NCBI GenBank assembly: GCA_902765735.1
Contig: CACXBB010000013.1
Span: 1 to 64,000, forward strand
Direction of reading: 5' to 3'
DNA: 64,000 nt
Origin: an uncultured Eubacteriales bacterium
GTDB taxonomy: Bacteria; Bacillota; Clostridia; Christensenellales; Aristaeellaceae
The notes below the pieces were generated by a model. It made no database searches and was not told the origin of the DNA. It worked only from the letters and a program-made list of their open reading frames with translations. Each line of letters opens with the position of its first letter. Position 1 is the stretch's first letter. Positions 34,136-41,588 of the stretch are shown in pieces. The translations under genes and the position numbers were made by a program.

Positions 34136-35017
34136 ATGGCGAAGAAGGTACAGCGCGGCCTGGGCCGGGGCCTGGGGGCCCTGCTGGGCGACGTGGTGGA
34201 GGAGGCCGCGGAGGTCAGGTCCGAGCCCCAGGCGCCCGCGGACGCGGTGCGGATGCTGCCCATCCGCCTGATCGACCCCAACCGCGACCAGCCCCGCCGC
34301 AGCTTTGACGAGGCGGCGCTGCAGGAGCTGGCGGCGTCCATACGCGCGGTGGGCGTGATACAGCCCATCATCGTGCAGCAGGCGGGGGAGCGCTACACCA
34401 TCATCGCCGGGGAGCGGCGCTACCGGGCCTCGAGGCTCGCGGAGCTGGAGGAGATCCCCGCCATCGTGCGGGACTGGGACGCCCAGAAGCGGCTGGAGGC
34501 CGCGCTGATCGAGAATCTGCAGCGCGACGACCTGAACCCCGTCGAGGAGGCCATGGGCGTGCGACGCCTGATGGACGAGGCCGGGCTGACCCAGGAGCTG
34601 GTGGCCCAGCGTCTGGGCAAGAGCCGCCCGGCGGTGGCCAATCTGCTGAGGCTTCTGACGCTGCCGGAGAGCGTGCTGGCGCTTTTAAAGGCGGGCAAGC
34701 TGTCCGCCGGCCACGCCCGGGCGCTGGTGACGGTGGATCCGGCCCGGCAGGTGCAGCTTGCGAACCTGACGGTGCAGCAGGGCTGGTCCGTGCGGCAGCT
34801 CGAGCGCATCTGCGCCCAGCCGGTCAAGCCCCCCAGGCCCCGCGTGGTCCGGGATGCCCAGATCGGTGAGCTGGAGAGCATGGCGCGGGAGCTGTTCGGC
34901 ACCCGGGTCAAGCTGGACGGCAACGCCGACAGCGGCAGGATCACCCTCTACTACTACAACGGCGACGACCTCCAGCGCATCTGGGACGTGCTGGAGATGG
35001 CGAAGGACGGGCACTGA
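34136..35017 (+). CDS. parB: chromosome partitioning protein ParB/Spo0J
   Basis: A 293-residue ParB. The N-terminal GLGRGLGALLGD tail contacts ParA. IDPNRDQPRRSF (box I) and GERRYRA (near 95) form the CTP-binding pocket. The helix-turn-helix LVAQRLGKSRPAVANLLRLL (near 155-180) reads parS. A C-terminal dimerisation domain completes the protein. No exact parS was found by eye in this window. Confidence 0.96.
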   Translation: MAKKVQRGLGRGLGALLGDVVEEAAEVRSEPQAPADAVRMLPIRLIDPNRDQPRRSFDEAALQELAASIRAVGVIQPIIVQQAGERYTIIAGERRYRASRLAELEEIPAIVRDWDAQKRLEAALIENLQRDDLNPVEEAMGVRRLMDEAGLTQELVAQRLGKSRPAVANLLRLLTLPESVLALLKAGKLSAGHARALVTVDPARQVQLANLTVQQGWSVRQLERICAQPVKPPRPRVVRDAQIGELESMARELFGTRVKLDGNADSGRITLYYYNGDDLQRIWDVLEMAKDGH

Positions 35018-35018
35018 C

Positions 35019-35483
35019 ATGTATTCCGAGGACGACTTTCGCGCGATCGACCGCCGCATCGCCCGCATCCGGGCCGCAATGATCCCGGTGCTGATGGTAT
35101 TCGCGGCGCTCGCGGCGCTGGGCTATGTAAAGCGGGTGAAGTGGCTGGCGCTGGGCGGGCTCTCCATGCTCGCGGCGGCGGCCTGCTTCGGCATTTCGTT
35201 CTTCCTGTGGCCCTGCCTGCGCTACCGCGGGTTCCTCAGGGACATGGAGGAGGGGCTGTCCCGCGAAATGGTGGGCAGCGTAGTGTCGGTGGCCGACACG
35301 CCCGAGCCCCAGGACGGCGCATTGGTGCTGCCAGTGCACATTCTTTTGACAGAGGAACGGGACGAGCACATCGTGTATCTGAACGCCTCCAAGCGCGACA
35401 GGATGCCCCCGGTGGGGACCGAGGCGCGGTTCCTGCTTTACGGGAGGCACATAAGGGCGATATTTCCGGTACAGAAAGGATAA
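35019..35483 (+). CDS. small two-helix membrane protein after parB
   Basis: The ATG at 35019 starts directly at the parB stop and gives 154 residues. Two hydrophobic helices (about residues 23-42 and 47-68) are followed by a soluble beta-rich domain (residues 85-150). No domain family is recognised. Tight spacing suggests it is transcribed with parAB, but a partitioning role is not shown. Confidence 0.75.
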   Translation: MYSEDDFRAIDRRIARIRAAMIPVLMVFAALAALGYVKRVKWLALGGLSMLAAAACFGISFFLWPCLRYRGFLRDMEEGLSREMVGSVVSVADTPEPQDGALVLPVHILLTEERDEHIVYLNASKRDRMPPVGTEARFLLYGRHIRAIFPVQKG

Positions 35484-35486
35484 CAT

Positions 35487-35858
35487 ATGAGCGTATTGGT
35501 TTGTGTGACGGGGCAGAAGTGCTGCGAAAGGCTGATCGTGGCGGGCGCGGAGATCGCCCGCGCGGAGCGCGACTACCCGCTGACGGTGCTGCACGTGGCC
35601 CGCATCGGCGGCAACGTGATGGGGTTCGTCAACGAGCCCGAGGCGCTGGAATACCTGCTCAACGCCTCCATCGAACACGGCGCGGACATGCTGGTGCGCA
35701 GGGCCGACGACGTGCTCGGGACCATCGAGGCCGAGGCCCGGCGGCTGGACGCCCACGTGATCGTCGCGGGCCGCGCCGCCAATTACAGCGGCCATGACCT
35801 GCTCGACGAGTTGAAATCGCGCCTCCCCGGCGTGCGGTTTGAGATCCTGGGGGCCTGA
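35487..35858 (+). CDS. UspA-fold universal-stress-like protein
   Basis: A 123-residue single domain. MSVLVCVTGQKCCERLIVAGAE and LTVLHVARIG match the first two strands of UspA or the KdpD sensor USP domain, and DAHVIVAGRAA near 95 corresponds to the nucleotide-binding end. The full G-2X-G-9X-G(S/T) ATP motif is not evident, so ATP binding is uncertain. It starts three bases after the preceding gene, so it is probably in the parAB operon. Confidence 0.7.
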   Translation: MSVLVCVTGQKCCERLIVAGAEIARAERDYPLTVLHVARIGGNVMGFVNEPEALEYLLNASIEHGADMLVRRADDVLGTIEAEARRLDAHVIVAGRAANYSGHDLLDELKSRLPGVRFEILGA

Positions 35859-35867
35859 ACAGGGCAA

Positions 35868-35999
35868 CCCCTCCGCCTCGCTGCGCTCGGCACCTCCCCT
35901 TACACAGGGGAGGCTTTGCGCCGCGTTTCTATTTCGATGTTTCGTTTAAAACGTGAACAGCCATTCCTGTTCCCTGTTCCCTACTGCCTACTCCCTCAA
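35868..35999. repeat. paired hairpin plus heptamer run before the DUF218 gene
   Basis: A two-hairpin element (CGCTGCGCTCGGCACC, then CCTCCCC-TTACACA-GGGGAGG, to about 35912) is followed by 7-bp units TTCCCTG, TTCCCTA, CTGCCTA (35971-35991) up to the start codon at 36001. The heptamers leave the next gene with no visible ribosome-binding site. Confidence 0.75.
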
Positions 36000-36000
36000 C

Positions 36001-36591
36001 ATGAAGAAAATGCTCACAATCATACTCATCATCCCCCTCGCCCTGACCGCCCTGACCGGCCTTGCGGTGCTGACGGCGGTGTGCGTGTGCGCGGGCAGGA
36101 CCTATGCGCCGCGACCCGCGGACTGCGCGGTGGTGCTGGGGGCGCACGTCTGGATGGACGGGCGCATGAGCAACGCGCTGACCTACCGCTGCGAGGCGGC
36201 GCTCTCGGTGTGGCGGAGCGAGCTTGTGCCGGTGATCATCGTCTGCGGCGCGCAGGGGGCCAACGAGCCCGAGACGGAGGCGGCAGCCATGCGGCGCTGG
36301 ATGATCGCCCACGGCGTGCCGGAGGATCGGGTCATCGCGGAGGACCGGTCCAGGAATACCCGGGAGAACCTGTTGAACGCCCGCGTGATCATGGCCGAAA
36401 GGGGCTTTCAGACCGCCGCGGTCTGCACCAACGACTATCACCTCACCCGGGCGCTGTGGCTCGCCCGGGATGTGGGGATCCCCGCCACCGGCATCCCCGC
36501 GCCGTCCACGCGGGATGTGGTCAGCTTCGTCAGGGGGCGCGTGCGGGAGACGTGCAGCTGGATACTGTACTTTGTCAGGAAATATACATAG
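36001..36591 (+). CDS. YdcF/SanA-like DUF218 protein
   Basis: A 196-residue DUF218 protein with one N-terminal transmembrane helix (about residues 5-28). CAVVLGAHVWMDGRMSNAL, PVIIVCGAQG, EDRSRNTRENLLNARVIM and CTNDYHLTRALW are the family's four conserved blocks. Proteins of this type (SanA, YdcF) act at the envelope, but the reaction is unproven. The ATG at 36001 lacks a good ribosome site; an earlier start at 35953 would translate the heptamer repeat. The stop lies within the downstream terminator palindrome. Confidence 0.85.
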   Translation: MKKMLTIILIIPLALTALTGLAVLTAVCVCAGRTYAPRPADCAVVLGAHVWMDGRMSNALTYRCEAALSVWRSELVPVIIVCGAQGANEPETEAAAMRRWMIAHGVPEDRVIAEDRSRNTRENLLNARVIMAERGFQTAAVCTNDYHLTRALWLARDVGIPATGIPAPSTRDVVSFVRGRVRETCSWILYFVRKYT

Positions 36592-36640
36592 GCATGCGAA
36601 AGCCGGCCCCGTGTCAGCGGGGTCGGCTTTCGCATGCCTT
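36591..36640. terminator. bidirectional terminator
   Basis: A 21-bp stem (GGCATGCGAAAGCCGG...) with loop TGTCAG starts at the last base of the DUF218 stop codon and ends before the converging glycosidase gene. Confidence 0.88.
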
Positions 36641-36647
36641 AAATGGG

Positions 36648-38639
36648 TCACCACAGCGGCTTTTCGATCTGCGCGGGGTCGGCGAAGGGGCCGGGCAGGG
36701 TTTCCAGCCCTCGATGGCCGCCGAAGTAGTCCCGATCGAAGGTGATGGGCGTGCCGTCGGGGTTCTCGAAGCGCTGCTCCGGCTCGAAGGCGCAGCCCAA
36801 TATGTCGCTGGTGACGATGCCGCCCCGGAACTCCCGCAGGTAGTCGTAGACGTTGGTTTTGAGGACGGGCCTGCCGTCCACCTCCGTCAGCGTCACGCTG
36901 ACCTTCCCCCGGGTCTCCACCAGGCCGTGCTGCTCGTGACGGCTGACGTTCGCGCCGTTGAAGTAGGCGTTGCCCCTGATCCACACCGGCAGGTGGCCGA
37001 AGTGGTACTGCGCCAGCGCGCCCATGTCGGGCTCGCGGTCCATCATGAAGTTGGCGATCCACTCATCGTAGGACGGGAAGATGTCGAAGGACGCCGTGCC
37101 CGCCACCTCATAGCCCGCGTCGGTGGACTTCAGGTTGGGGTCGGTGACGGGGTAGTGCTGCACGATGATGTTGTTGTAGACGCGGTCGTCGCCGTGCAGT
37201 ATGGTCATGAAGCCCGCCACCTCGGTGCGGTGCCGGATGTGGTAGGGGGTGTAGCGGGGCTCGCGCTGGCCGTTGACGACGCTGTCCACGCCGGAGTTGA
37301 TGAGGGAGAAGGCCCCCAGCATCAGGTTGTGCACGCAGGCGATGCCCTCGGAGGGCATGACCAGCGACACCTTGGACAGCATCACGTTGTTGTCGATCAG
37401 CGTCGGGCCGTGGCCCACCTCGATGAACACGTCGTTGGAGAACATCGCGCCCCGGGCCGGCTCGACGCCCTCGGGCCGGTGGTTGTCGTGCAGCAGGTTT
37501 TGGCTGATGCGCGCGCCCTGGGCCTCCCAGTCCAGCCACACGCCCATGATGCAGTGGTGGATGTGGTTGCGGCGGATGGTCACGTCGATGGCGGCGTGCA
37601 GCTTGATGCCCGCCGTCTCCGCGCCGCCGAGCTGCTGGGAGTTGCACACGTGGTGGATGTGGCAGTCCTCGATGGTGGAGAACACCGCGCCCATGCGGCC
37701 CACGATGCCGGTCTGCTCGCAGTGGTGCACGTGGCAGCGGCGGATGATGTGGCCGCCCACCTTCTCCTTGAGCCAGCCGTGGTACTGGCCCCGGCACACC
37801 GCGTCGCGCTCCATCTGGGTGGGGGATTTGACGTGCTTCGTGTAGAAGTACATGTCGTTCTCGGGGTCGCGGTACTTGCCCAGCGAGATGCCGCAGCACT
37901 TGCTGCCCCAGACCGCGCAGTCCTCGATGATCCAGCCCTTCGACCAGTGGGGACCGATCAGGCCGTCCTGATACGCCGCCGGGGGCGCCCAGGTGGTCGC
38001 GCCCTTGTTGATGTCGAAGCCGGAGACGGTGATGTAGTTCACGCCGTTTTCATCGGGCATGAAGCAGTTGCGCCGCACCAGGATCTCCACCTTCTGTTCA
38101 TTGGGGTCCAGGTCCCTGAAGTTGGCGAACAGCACGGTGGTGTTGCCCTCCTGCCGGGTGAACCACTTCCATGTGGAGGCCTCCGGGTCCCAGGCGGTCG
38201 GGTCGGCCTCCCCGGCCAGGCATTCCTCGAGGGTGACGGTCTCGTACATCATACGGTCGTTGAGGAACACCGCGCCGGTGTGGCGCACGGTGGGGGCGAA
38301 GTACCAGTCGCCGCAGACCATGCGCACGTAGGGGTTGTAGTCGCCGAACACGCCGTTGTCCACGCGGTTGACCCACACGCTGCCCTCGTAGGGCTTCCAG
38401 CCGGTCAGGGGCTCCGCACCGGTGATCACCGCGCCGAGGGGTTGCTCCGAACGGTAGACGATGCGCCTGTCCTCCGTGCCGCCGTGGCGGGGGGTCACCT
38501 TCTCGCGGTAGATGCCCGGCGCGACGAGGACCTCGTCGCCCGCCACGGCCACGCGGGCCGCGTCGTCGATGTGCTTGAAGGGCATGGCTTTGGAGCCGTC
38601 GCCGTCCCGGGAGGCGCCGGCGTTGACGTAGTAGATCAT
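36648..38639 (-). CDS. right-handed beta-helix glycosidase, GH120-like (beta-xylosidase family)
   Basis: A 663-residue protein without a signal peptide. It starts with YYVNAGASRDGDGSKAMPFK, then a beta-helix built of repeats (IIRRCHVHHCEQTGIVG, STIEDCHIHHV, VTIRRNHIHHCIMGVW). The start and the pair of acidic sites GVWLDWEAQGAR and DVFIEVGHGP resemble GH120 beta-xylosidases as I remember them, where an Asp nucleophile and a Glu acid/base act. A cytoplasmic xylo-oligosaccharide hydrolase is therefore the best guess. Pectate-lyase or GH141-like enzymes are alternatives. It is 30 bases downstream of an AraC regulator in the same direction. Confidence 0.75.
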   Translation of the reverse strand: MIYYVNAGASRDGDGSKAMPFKHIDDAARVAVAGDEVLVAPGIYREKVTPRHGGTEDRRIVYRSEQPLGAVITGAEPLTGWKPYEGSVWVNRVDNGVFGDYNPYVRMVCGDWYFAPTVRHTGAVFLNDRMMYETVTLEECLAGEADPTAWDPEASTWKWFTRQEGNTTVLFANFRDLDPNEQKVEILVRRNCFMPDENGVNYITVSGFDINKGATTWAPPAAYQDGLIGPHWSKGWIIEDCAVWGSKCCGISLGKYRDPENDMYFYTKHVKSPTQMERDAVCRGQYHGWLKEKVGGHIIRRCHVHHCEQTGIVGRMGAVFSTIEDCHIHHVCNSQQLGGAETAGIKLHAAIDVTIRRNHIHHCIMGVWLDWEAQGARISQNLLHDNHRPEGVEPARGAMFSNDVFIEVGHGPTLIDNNVMLSKVSLVMPSEGIACVHNLMLGAFSLINSGVDSVVNGQREPRYTPYHIRHRTEVAGFMTILHGDDRVYNNIIVQHYPVTDPNLKSTDAGYEVAGTASFDIFPSYDEWIANFMMDREPDMGALAQYHFGHLPVWIRGNAYFNGANVSRHEQHGLVETRGKVSVTLTEVDGRPVLKTNVYDYLREFRGGIVTSDILGCAFEPEQRFENPDGTPITFDRDYFGGHRGLETLPGPFADPAQIEKPLW

Positions 38640-38669
38640 GGATGTGTTTCCTCCTCGTATGGACTTCGT

Positions 38670-39569
38670 TTACATATCCCCGTAGATCTCGCGGTAGCGG
38701 GAGGGCGTGCAGCCCCGGCTCTCGCGGAAGACGCGGTTGAAGGTGGCGATGCTGCCGAACCCGGCGGACAGGGCGATATCCTGGATGGACTGGCGGGTGT
38801 GGATCAGCAGGTCCTCGGCCATGCTCACCCGCTTGCCGCGCAGGTATTCGGAGAAGGAGACCCCCATCTGCTGCTTGAACACGCGGGAGAAATAGTACTT
38901 GGAGAAGCCCGTGAAGGCGCTGACGTCCTCCAGCGATATGCTGCGCTTGAAGTTCTGGTCGATGTAGAGCCGGGCACTGTCCACGATCTCCGGCTCCATG
39001 CGCCGGGCCTCGGGGCGGGGCTGGGCGCTGCGGGCGAGGCTCGACTGCCCCAGCCGGGCGTACATCTGCATCAGGTACGAATAGCACAGCGTGTTCCACA
39101 TGAACTCCCGCCGGTCGTAGCAGTTGACGCACTGCATCAGAAGCGAGCGCACCGCCTCCTGGAGCTCCGGCTGGCCGGAAAGGTAGATGGGCGTCTGCAG
39201 GAGGTCCTCCACCAGCCGCATGTCCCGCATGGAGAAGATGCTGTCCGGCTCGAACAGCAGCAGGTAGCGCGCGCTGCCCGCGTTCATCGACAGCCCGTGC
39301 ACGCAGTTCGGCGGCACGATCAGCACCTCGTCGGCCTGCACCCGGTAGGTCGCGTCCTGGACCTGGTAGATCACCTCGCCCTTCACAGGCATGATGATCT
39401 CCACCGCCGAGTGACAGTGGCTCTCGTAGCGCCACGGCACCTCGGAATACCAGATCCGAAGCGACGAATGCTCGATATAGGTGACGAACTCCTGCTTGCC
39501 CTGCATGATGCGGAAGCCATCCGGAAAACGGCTGCGCGACATCGCCTCGCCGCGGGTATGAACCTCCAT
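38670..39569 (-). CDS. AraC-family transcriptional regulator
   Basis: The ATG at 39569, after CAGGTG, gives 299 residues; a longer frame upstream has no ribosome site. An N-terminal cupin-type sensor (SHCHSAVEIIMPVKGEVIYQV, DEVLIVPPNCVHG) is followed by two helix-turn-helix motifs near 215-290 (SLEDVSAFTGFSKYYFSRVF and IQDIALSAGFGSIATFNRVF). It very likely controls the glycosidase gene in response to its sugar. Confidence 0.93.
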   Translation of the reverse strand: MEVHTRGEAMSRSRFPDGFRIMQGKQEFVTYIEHSSLRIWYSEVPWRYESHCHSAVEIIMPVKGEVIYQVQDATYRVQADEVLIVPPNCVHGLSMNAGSARYLLLFEPDSIFSMRDMRLVEDLLQTPIYLSGQPELQEAVRSLLMQCVNCYDRREFMWNTLCYSYLMQMYARLGQSSLARSAQPRPEARRMEPEIVDSARLYIDQNFKRSISLEDVSAFTGFSKYYFSRVFKQQMGVSFSEYLRGKRVSMAEDLLIHTRQSIQDIALSAGFGSIATFNRVFRESRGCTPSRYREIYGDM

Positions 39570-39603
39570 ATCGCACACCTGCCTTACTCTGAATATCATA
39601 TCT

Positions 39604-39632
39604 ATTATAACATAAATATAACACTGATTCAA
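39604..39632 (-). promoter_or_regulatory. promoter of the AraC/glycosidase operon
   Basis: On the minus strand TTGAAT and TATAAT are separated by 17 bases, 35 bases before the AraC start. Confidence 0.75.
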
Positions 39633-39817
39633 TGGTTTTGAACGCTGTTTATGCTCATGTGTTGCGATTTGCTCATTAAAAATCGATTTCGCACGCTGTG
39701 ATGTGCTCAAACCTTGTGAATGGCGTTCCGAAACACGTCACGGCGGGGCGTCGTGAGACAAAAAAACAGAGCTGCCGCCCAAATTGTGACAATATTATGA
39801 TATGTTGTCAAAATGTC

Positions 39818-39846
39818 TTGAATTTGTAATACTTCTGAGATATAAT
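39818..39846 (+). promoter_or_regulatory. promoter of the LRR lipoprotein pair
   Basis: TTGAAT and TATAAT are separated by 17 bases. Upstream, TTGTGACA and TGTTGTCAA (39784-39812) make a loose inverted repeat that could bind a regulator. The rest of 39633-39783 shows no gene. Confidence 0.72.
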
Positions 39847-39882
39847 GTGAACATAAATGAAATGAATGGGGAGGCGGCGGCC

Positions 39883-40623
39883 ATGGGACGGTTCCGCGGG
39901 CGGGTCGGTGTCCGGATGCTGTGCCTGTGCGCGGCGCTGATGCTGACCGGCCTCGCGGCATGCGCGGAGGGCTTCGTCATCGCCCCGCTGCCGGAGGGCG
40001 GCGTGGAGATCACGGGCTGGTCGGGCGACGAAAGCGAGCTGTCGGTGCCCCCGGAGATCGACGGCGAAAGGGTCGCCGCCATCGGAGCGCGGGCCTTCGC
40101 CGGGCGCAAGGAGCTGGAGCGCGTCGTACTGCCGGAGGGCCTCGAGCGCATGGGGGACGGCGCCTTTGCGGACTGTCCCGGCCTGGAGGAGATCAGCGTG
40201 CCGGCCTCGGTGACAAGGGTGGGGGAGAACCCCTTCGCCGGGTGCGAGAGCCTGAAGAAGCTGGCGCTGGCCGACGGCGGGCCGTACCTTGAGATGATCA
40301 ACGGCGTGCTGTTCGGCGACGGCGGGCGGCGGCTGATCTGCTGTCCGCGAACGCTGCCCATGGAGCGCTATGTGGTGCCGGAGGGCACCGGGCGCATCGA
40401 CCCCCGGGCGTTCAGCGACTGCAACCGGCTGGTGCGCATCATTCTGCCGGACAGCGTGACGGACATCGGCGCGGACGCCTTCGAGGGGCACGCCAACCTG
40501 ACGCTGATCGTGGGCCGCGGCAGCTTTGCCGAGCGCTACGCCCGCGAAAACGGCCTGAAATACAACTACACCGACGCCGCCGAATGGCTGGCGGATGACC
40601 AAAGCGAGGAGATGGGATCATGA
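39883..40623 (+). CDS. BspA-type LRR lipoprotein A
   Basis: The ATG at 39883, after GGGGAGG, gives 246 residues with a lipoprotein signal (LTGLAAC, Cys near residue 27). The mature part is a set of BspA-type LRR_5 units of ~23 residues: IGARAFAGRKELERVVLPEGLERMG, GDGAFADCPGLEEISVP, ENPFAGCESLKKL. These surface LRRs occur in adhesins and binding proteins of gut anaerobes. It overlaps the next, paralogous gene by four bases. Confidence 0.86.
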   Translation: MGRFRGRVGVRMLCLCAALMLTGLAACAEGFVIAPLPEGGVEITGWSGDESELSVPPEIDGERVAAIGARAFAGRKELERVVLPEGLERMGDGAFADCPGLEEISVPASVTRVGENPFAGCESLKKLALADGGPYLEMINGVLFGDGGRRLICCPRTLPMERYVVPEGTGRIDPRAFSDCNRLVRIILPDSVTDIGADAFEGHANLTLIVGRGSFAERYARENGLKYNYTDAAEWLADDQSEEMGS

Positions 40624-41453
40624 AGAAGCTGTGCGCGATGCTGGCGATGGTGCTGGCGCTGGCCCTCGTCGGGGCCTGCGCGGAGACCGCGGCCACGCCG
40701 ATCTACGATTGCGGCGACTATACCTATATATTGCTGGAGGACGGCGCCGCCCAGATCGTCTGCTGGGACGGTCCGGACGCCGAGCTGACCGTGCCCGCCG
40801 AGCTGGACGGCTACCGGGTCACCAGCATCAGCGAGAGCGCCTTCTGCGACTGTCAGGACCTGGTCAGCGTGACGCTGCCCGAGGGCATCCGGGACATCGG
40901 CGAATTCGCCTTTGCCGACTGCGACAACCTGTGCAGGGTCGATCTGCCGGAGGGGCTGATCTCCCTGGGCGACTGCGCCTTTGACCACTGCGAGGGGCTG
41001 ACCGAGATCGCCCTGCCGGATTCCCTCCGGGAGGTGGGCGCGAACCCCTTCCACAGCTGCGCGAACCTGTTCGACATCTTCGTGTCGCCCGATCACGAGT
41101 ACCTGGCCACCATCGACGGCGTGCTGTTCTCCAAGCCGGACCGGCGGCTGGTGTGCTACCCCATGGGCTATTCCGCCGGGCGGTACAGCGTGCCGGAGGG
41201 CGTGCTGGACATCGGCGCCATGGCCTTCGACCGGGACCTGTACCTCGAGGAGATCGTGCTGCCCAAGAGCCTGGTGAGCATCGGCGACGAGGCCTTCAAC
41301 GGCTGCGAGGGCCTGCGGACCATGAACCTGCCCGCCGGGGTGAAGTCCATCGGCGCGGACGCCATGCGCTGCAAAAACCTCACCATCACCTTCGAGGGCG
41401 ACCAGAACGAGTGGCAGCTCGCCGGTCTGGAGAGCGTGAAGAATGAGGCGTGA
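40620..41453 (+). CDS. BspA-type LRR lipoprotein B
   Basis: A 277-residue paralogue of the preceding gene, joined to it by an ATGA overlap. The signal ends in LVGAC (Cys about residue 20). Repeats such as ISESAFCDCQDLVSVTLPEG, IGEFAFADCDNLCRVDLPEG and IGDEAFNGCEGLRTMNLPAG are well preserved. Both genes share a region (YLATIDGVLFSKPDRRLVCYP) that interrupts the repeats at the same place, evidence of duplication. A heptamer-built hairpin ends the operon. Confidence 0.87.
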   Translation: MKKLCAMLAMVLALALVGACAETAATPIYDCGDYTYILLEDGAAQIVCWDGPDAELTVPAELDGYRVTSISESAFCDCQDLVSVTLPEGIRDIGEFAFADCDNLCRVDLPEGLISLGDCAFDHCEGLTEIALPDSLREVGANPFHSCANLFDIFVSPDHEYLATIDGVLFSKPDRRLVCYPMGYSAGRYSVPEGVLDIGAMAFDRDLYLEEIVLPKSLVSIGDEAFNGCEGLRTMNLPAGVKSIGADAMRCKNLTITFEGDQNEWQLAGLESVKNEA

Positions 41454-41464
41454 GACGAAATACA

Positions 41465-41515
41465 GGCAATAGGTAAAAGGATCAGCGGCGACTGCTGATC
41501 CTTTTGCCTATTGCC
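41465..41515. terminator. hairpin built of heptamer units
   Basis: A 22-bp stem starting GGCAATAGGTAAAAGG with a 7-base loop. The 5' arm has 7-bp periodicity (GGCAATA, GGTAAAA), like the arrays in the larger cassettes. It lies where a terminator is expected but has no T-run beyond the stem. Confidence 0.7.
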
Positions 41516-41526
41516 CAAATTCAGCG

Positions 41527-41554
41527 TTTACTTTCGCCGGAAAAGTGGTATAAT
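41527..41554 (+). promoter_or_regulatory. promoter of the LtaS-like gene
   Basis: TTTACT and TATAAT are separated by 16 bases, 34 bases before the ATG. Confidence 0.7.
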
Positions 41555-41588
41555 CATAGCGTGATATCAAAACGATGGAGGCGATGGC

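Noticed and set aside
35936..35962. parS-like sequence near parB (TGTTTCG...CGTGAACA)
   Set aside because: The half sites are separated by extra bases and do not form the 16-bp parS palindrome.
35916..39641. 1241-codon open frame antisense to the glycosidase and AraC genes
   Set aside because: It mirrors well-supported minus-strand genes in GC-rich DNA and crosses a bidirectional terminator; the His/Val/Gly-rich translation is typical of shadow frames.
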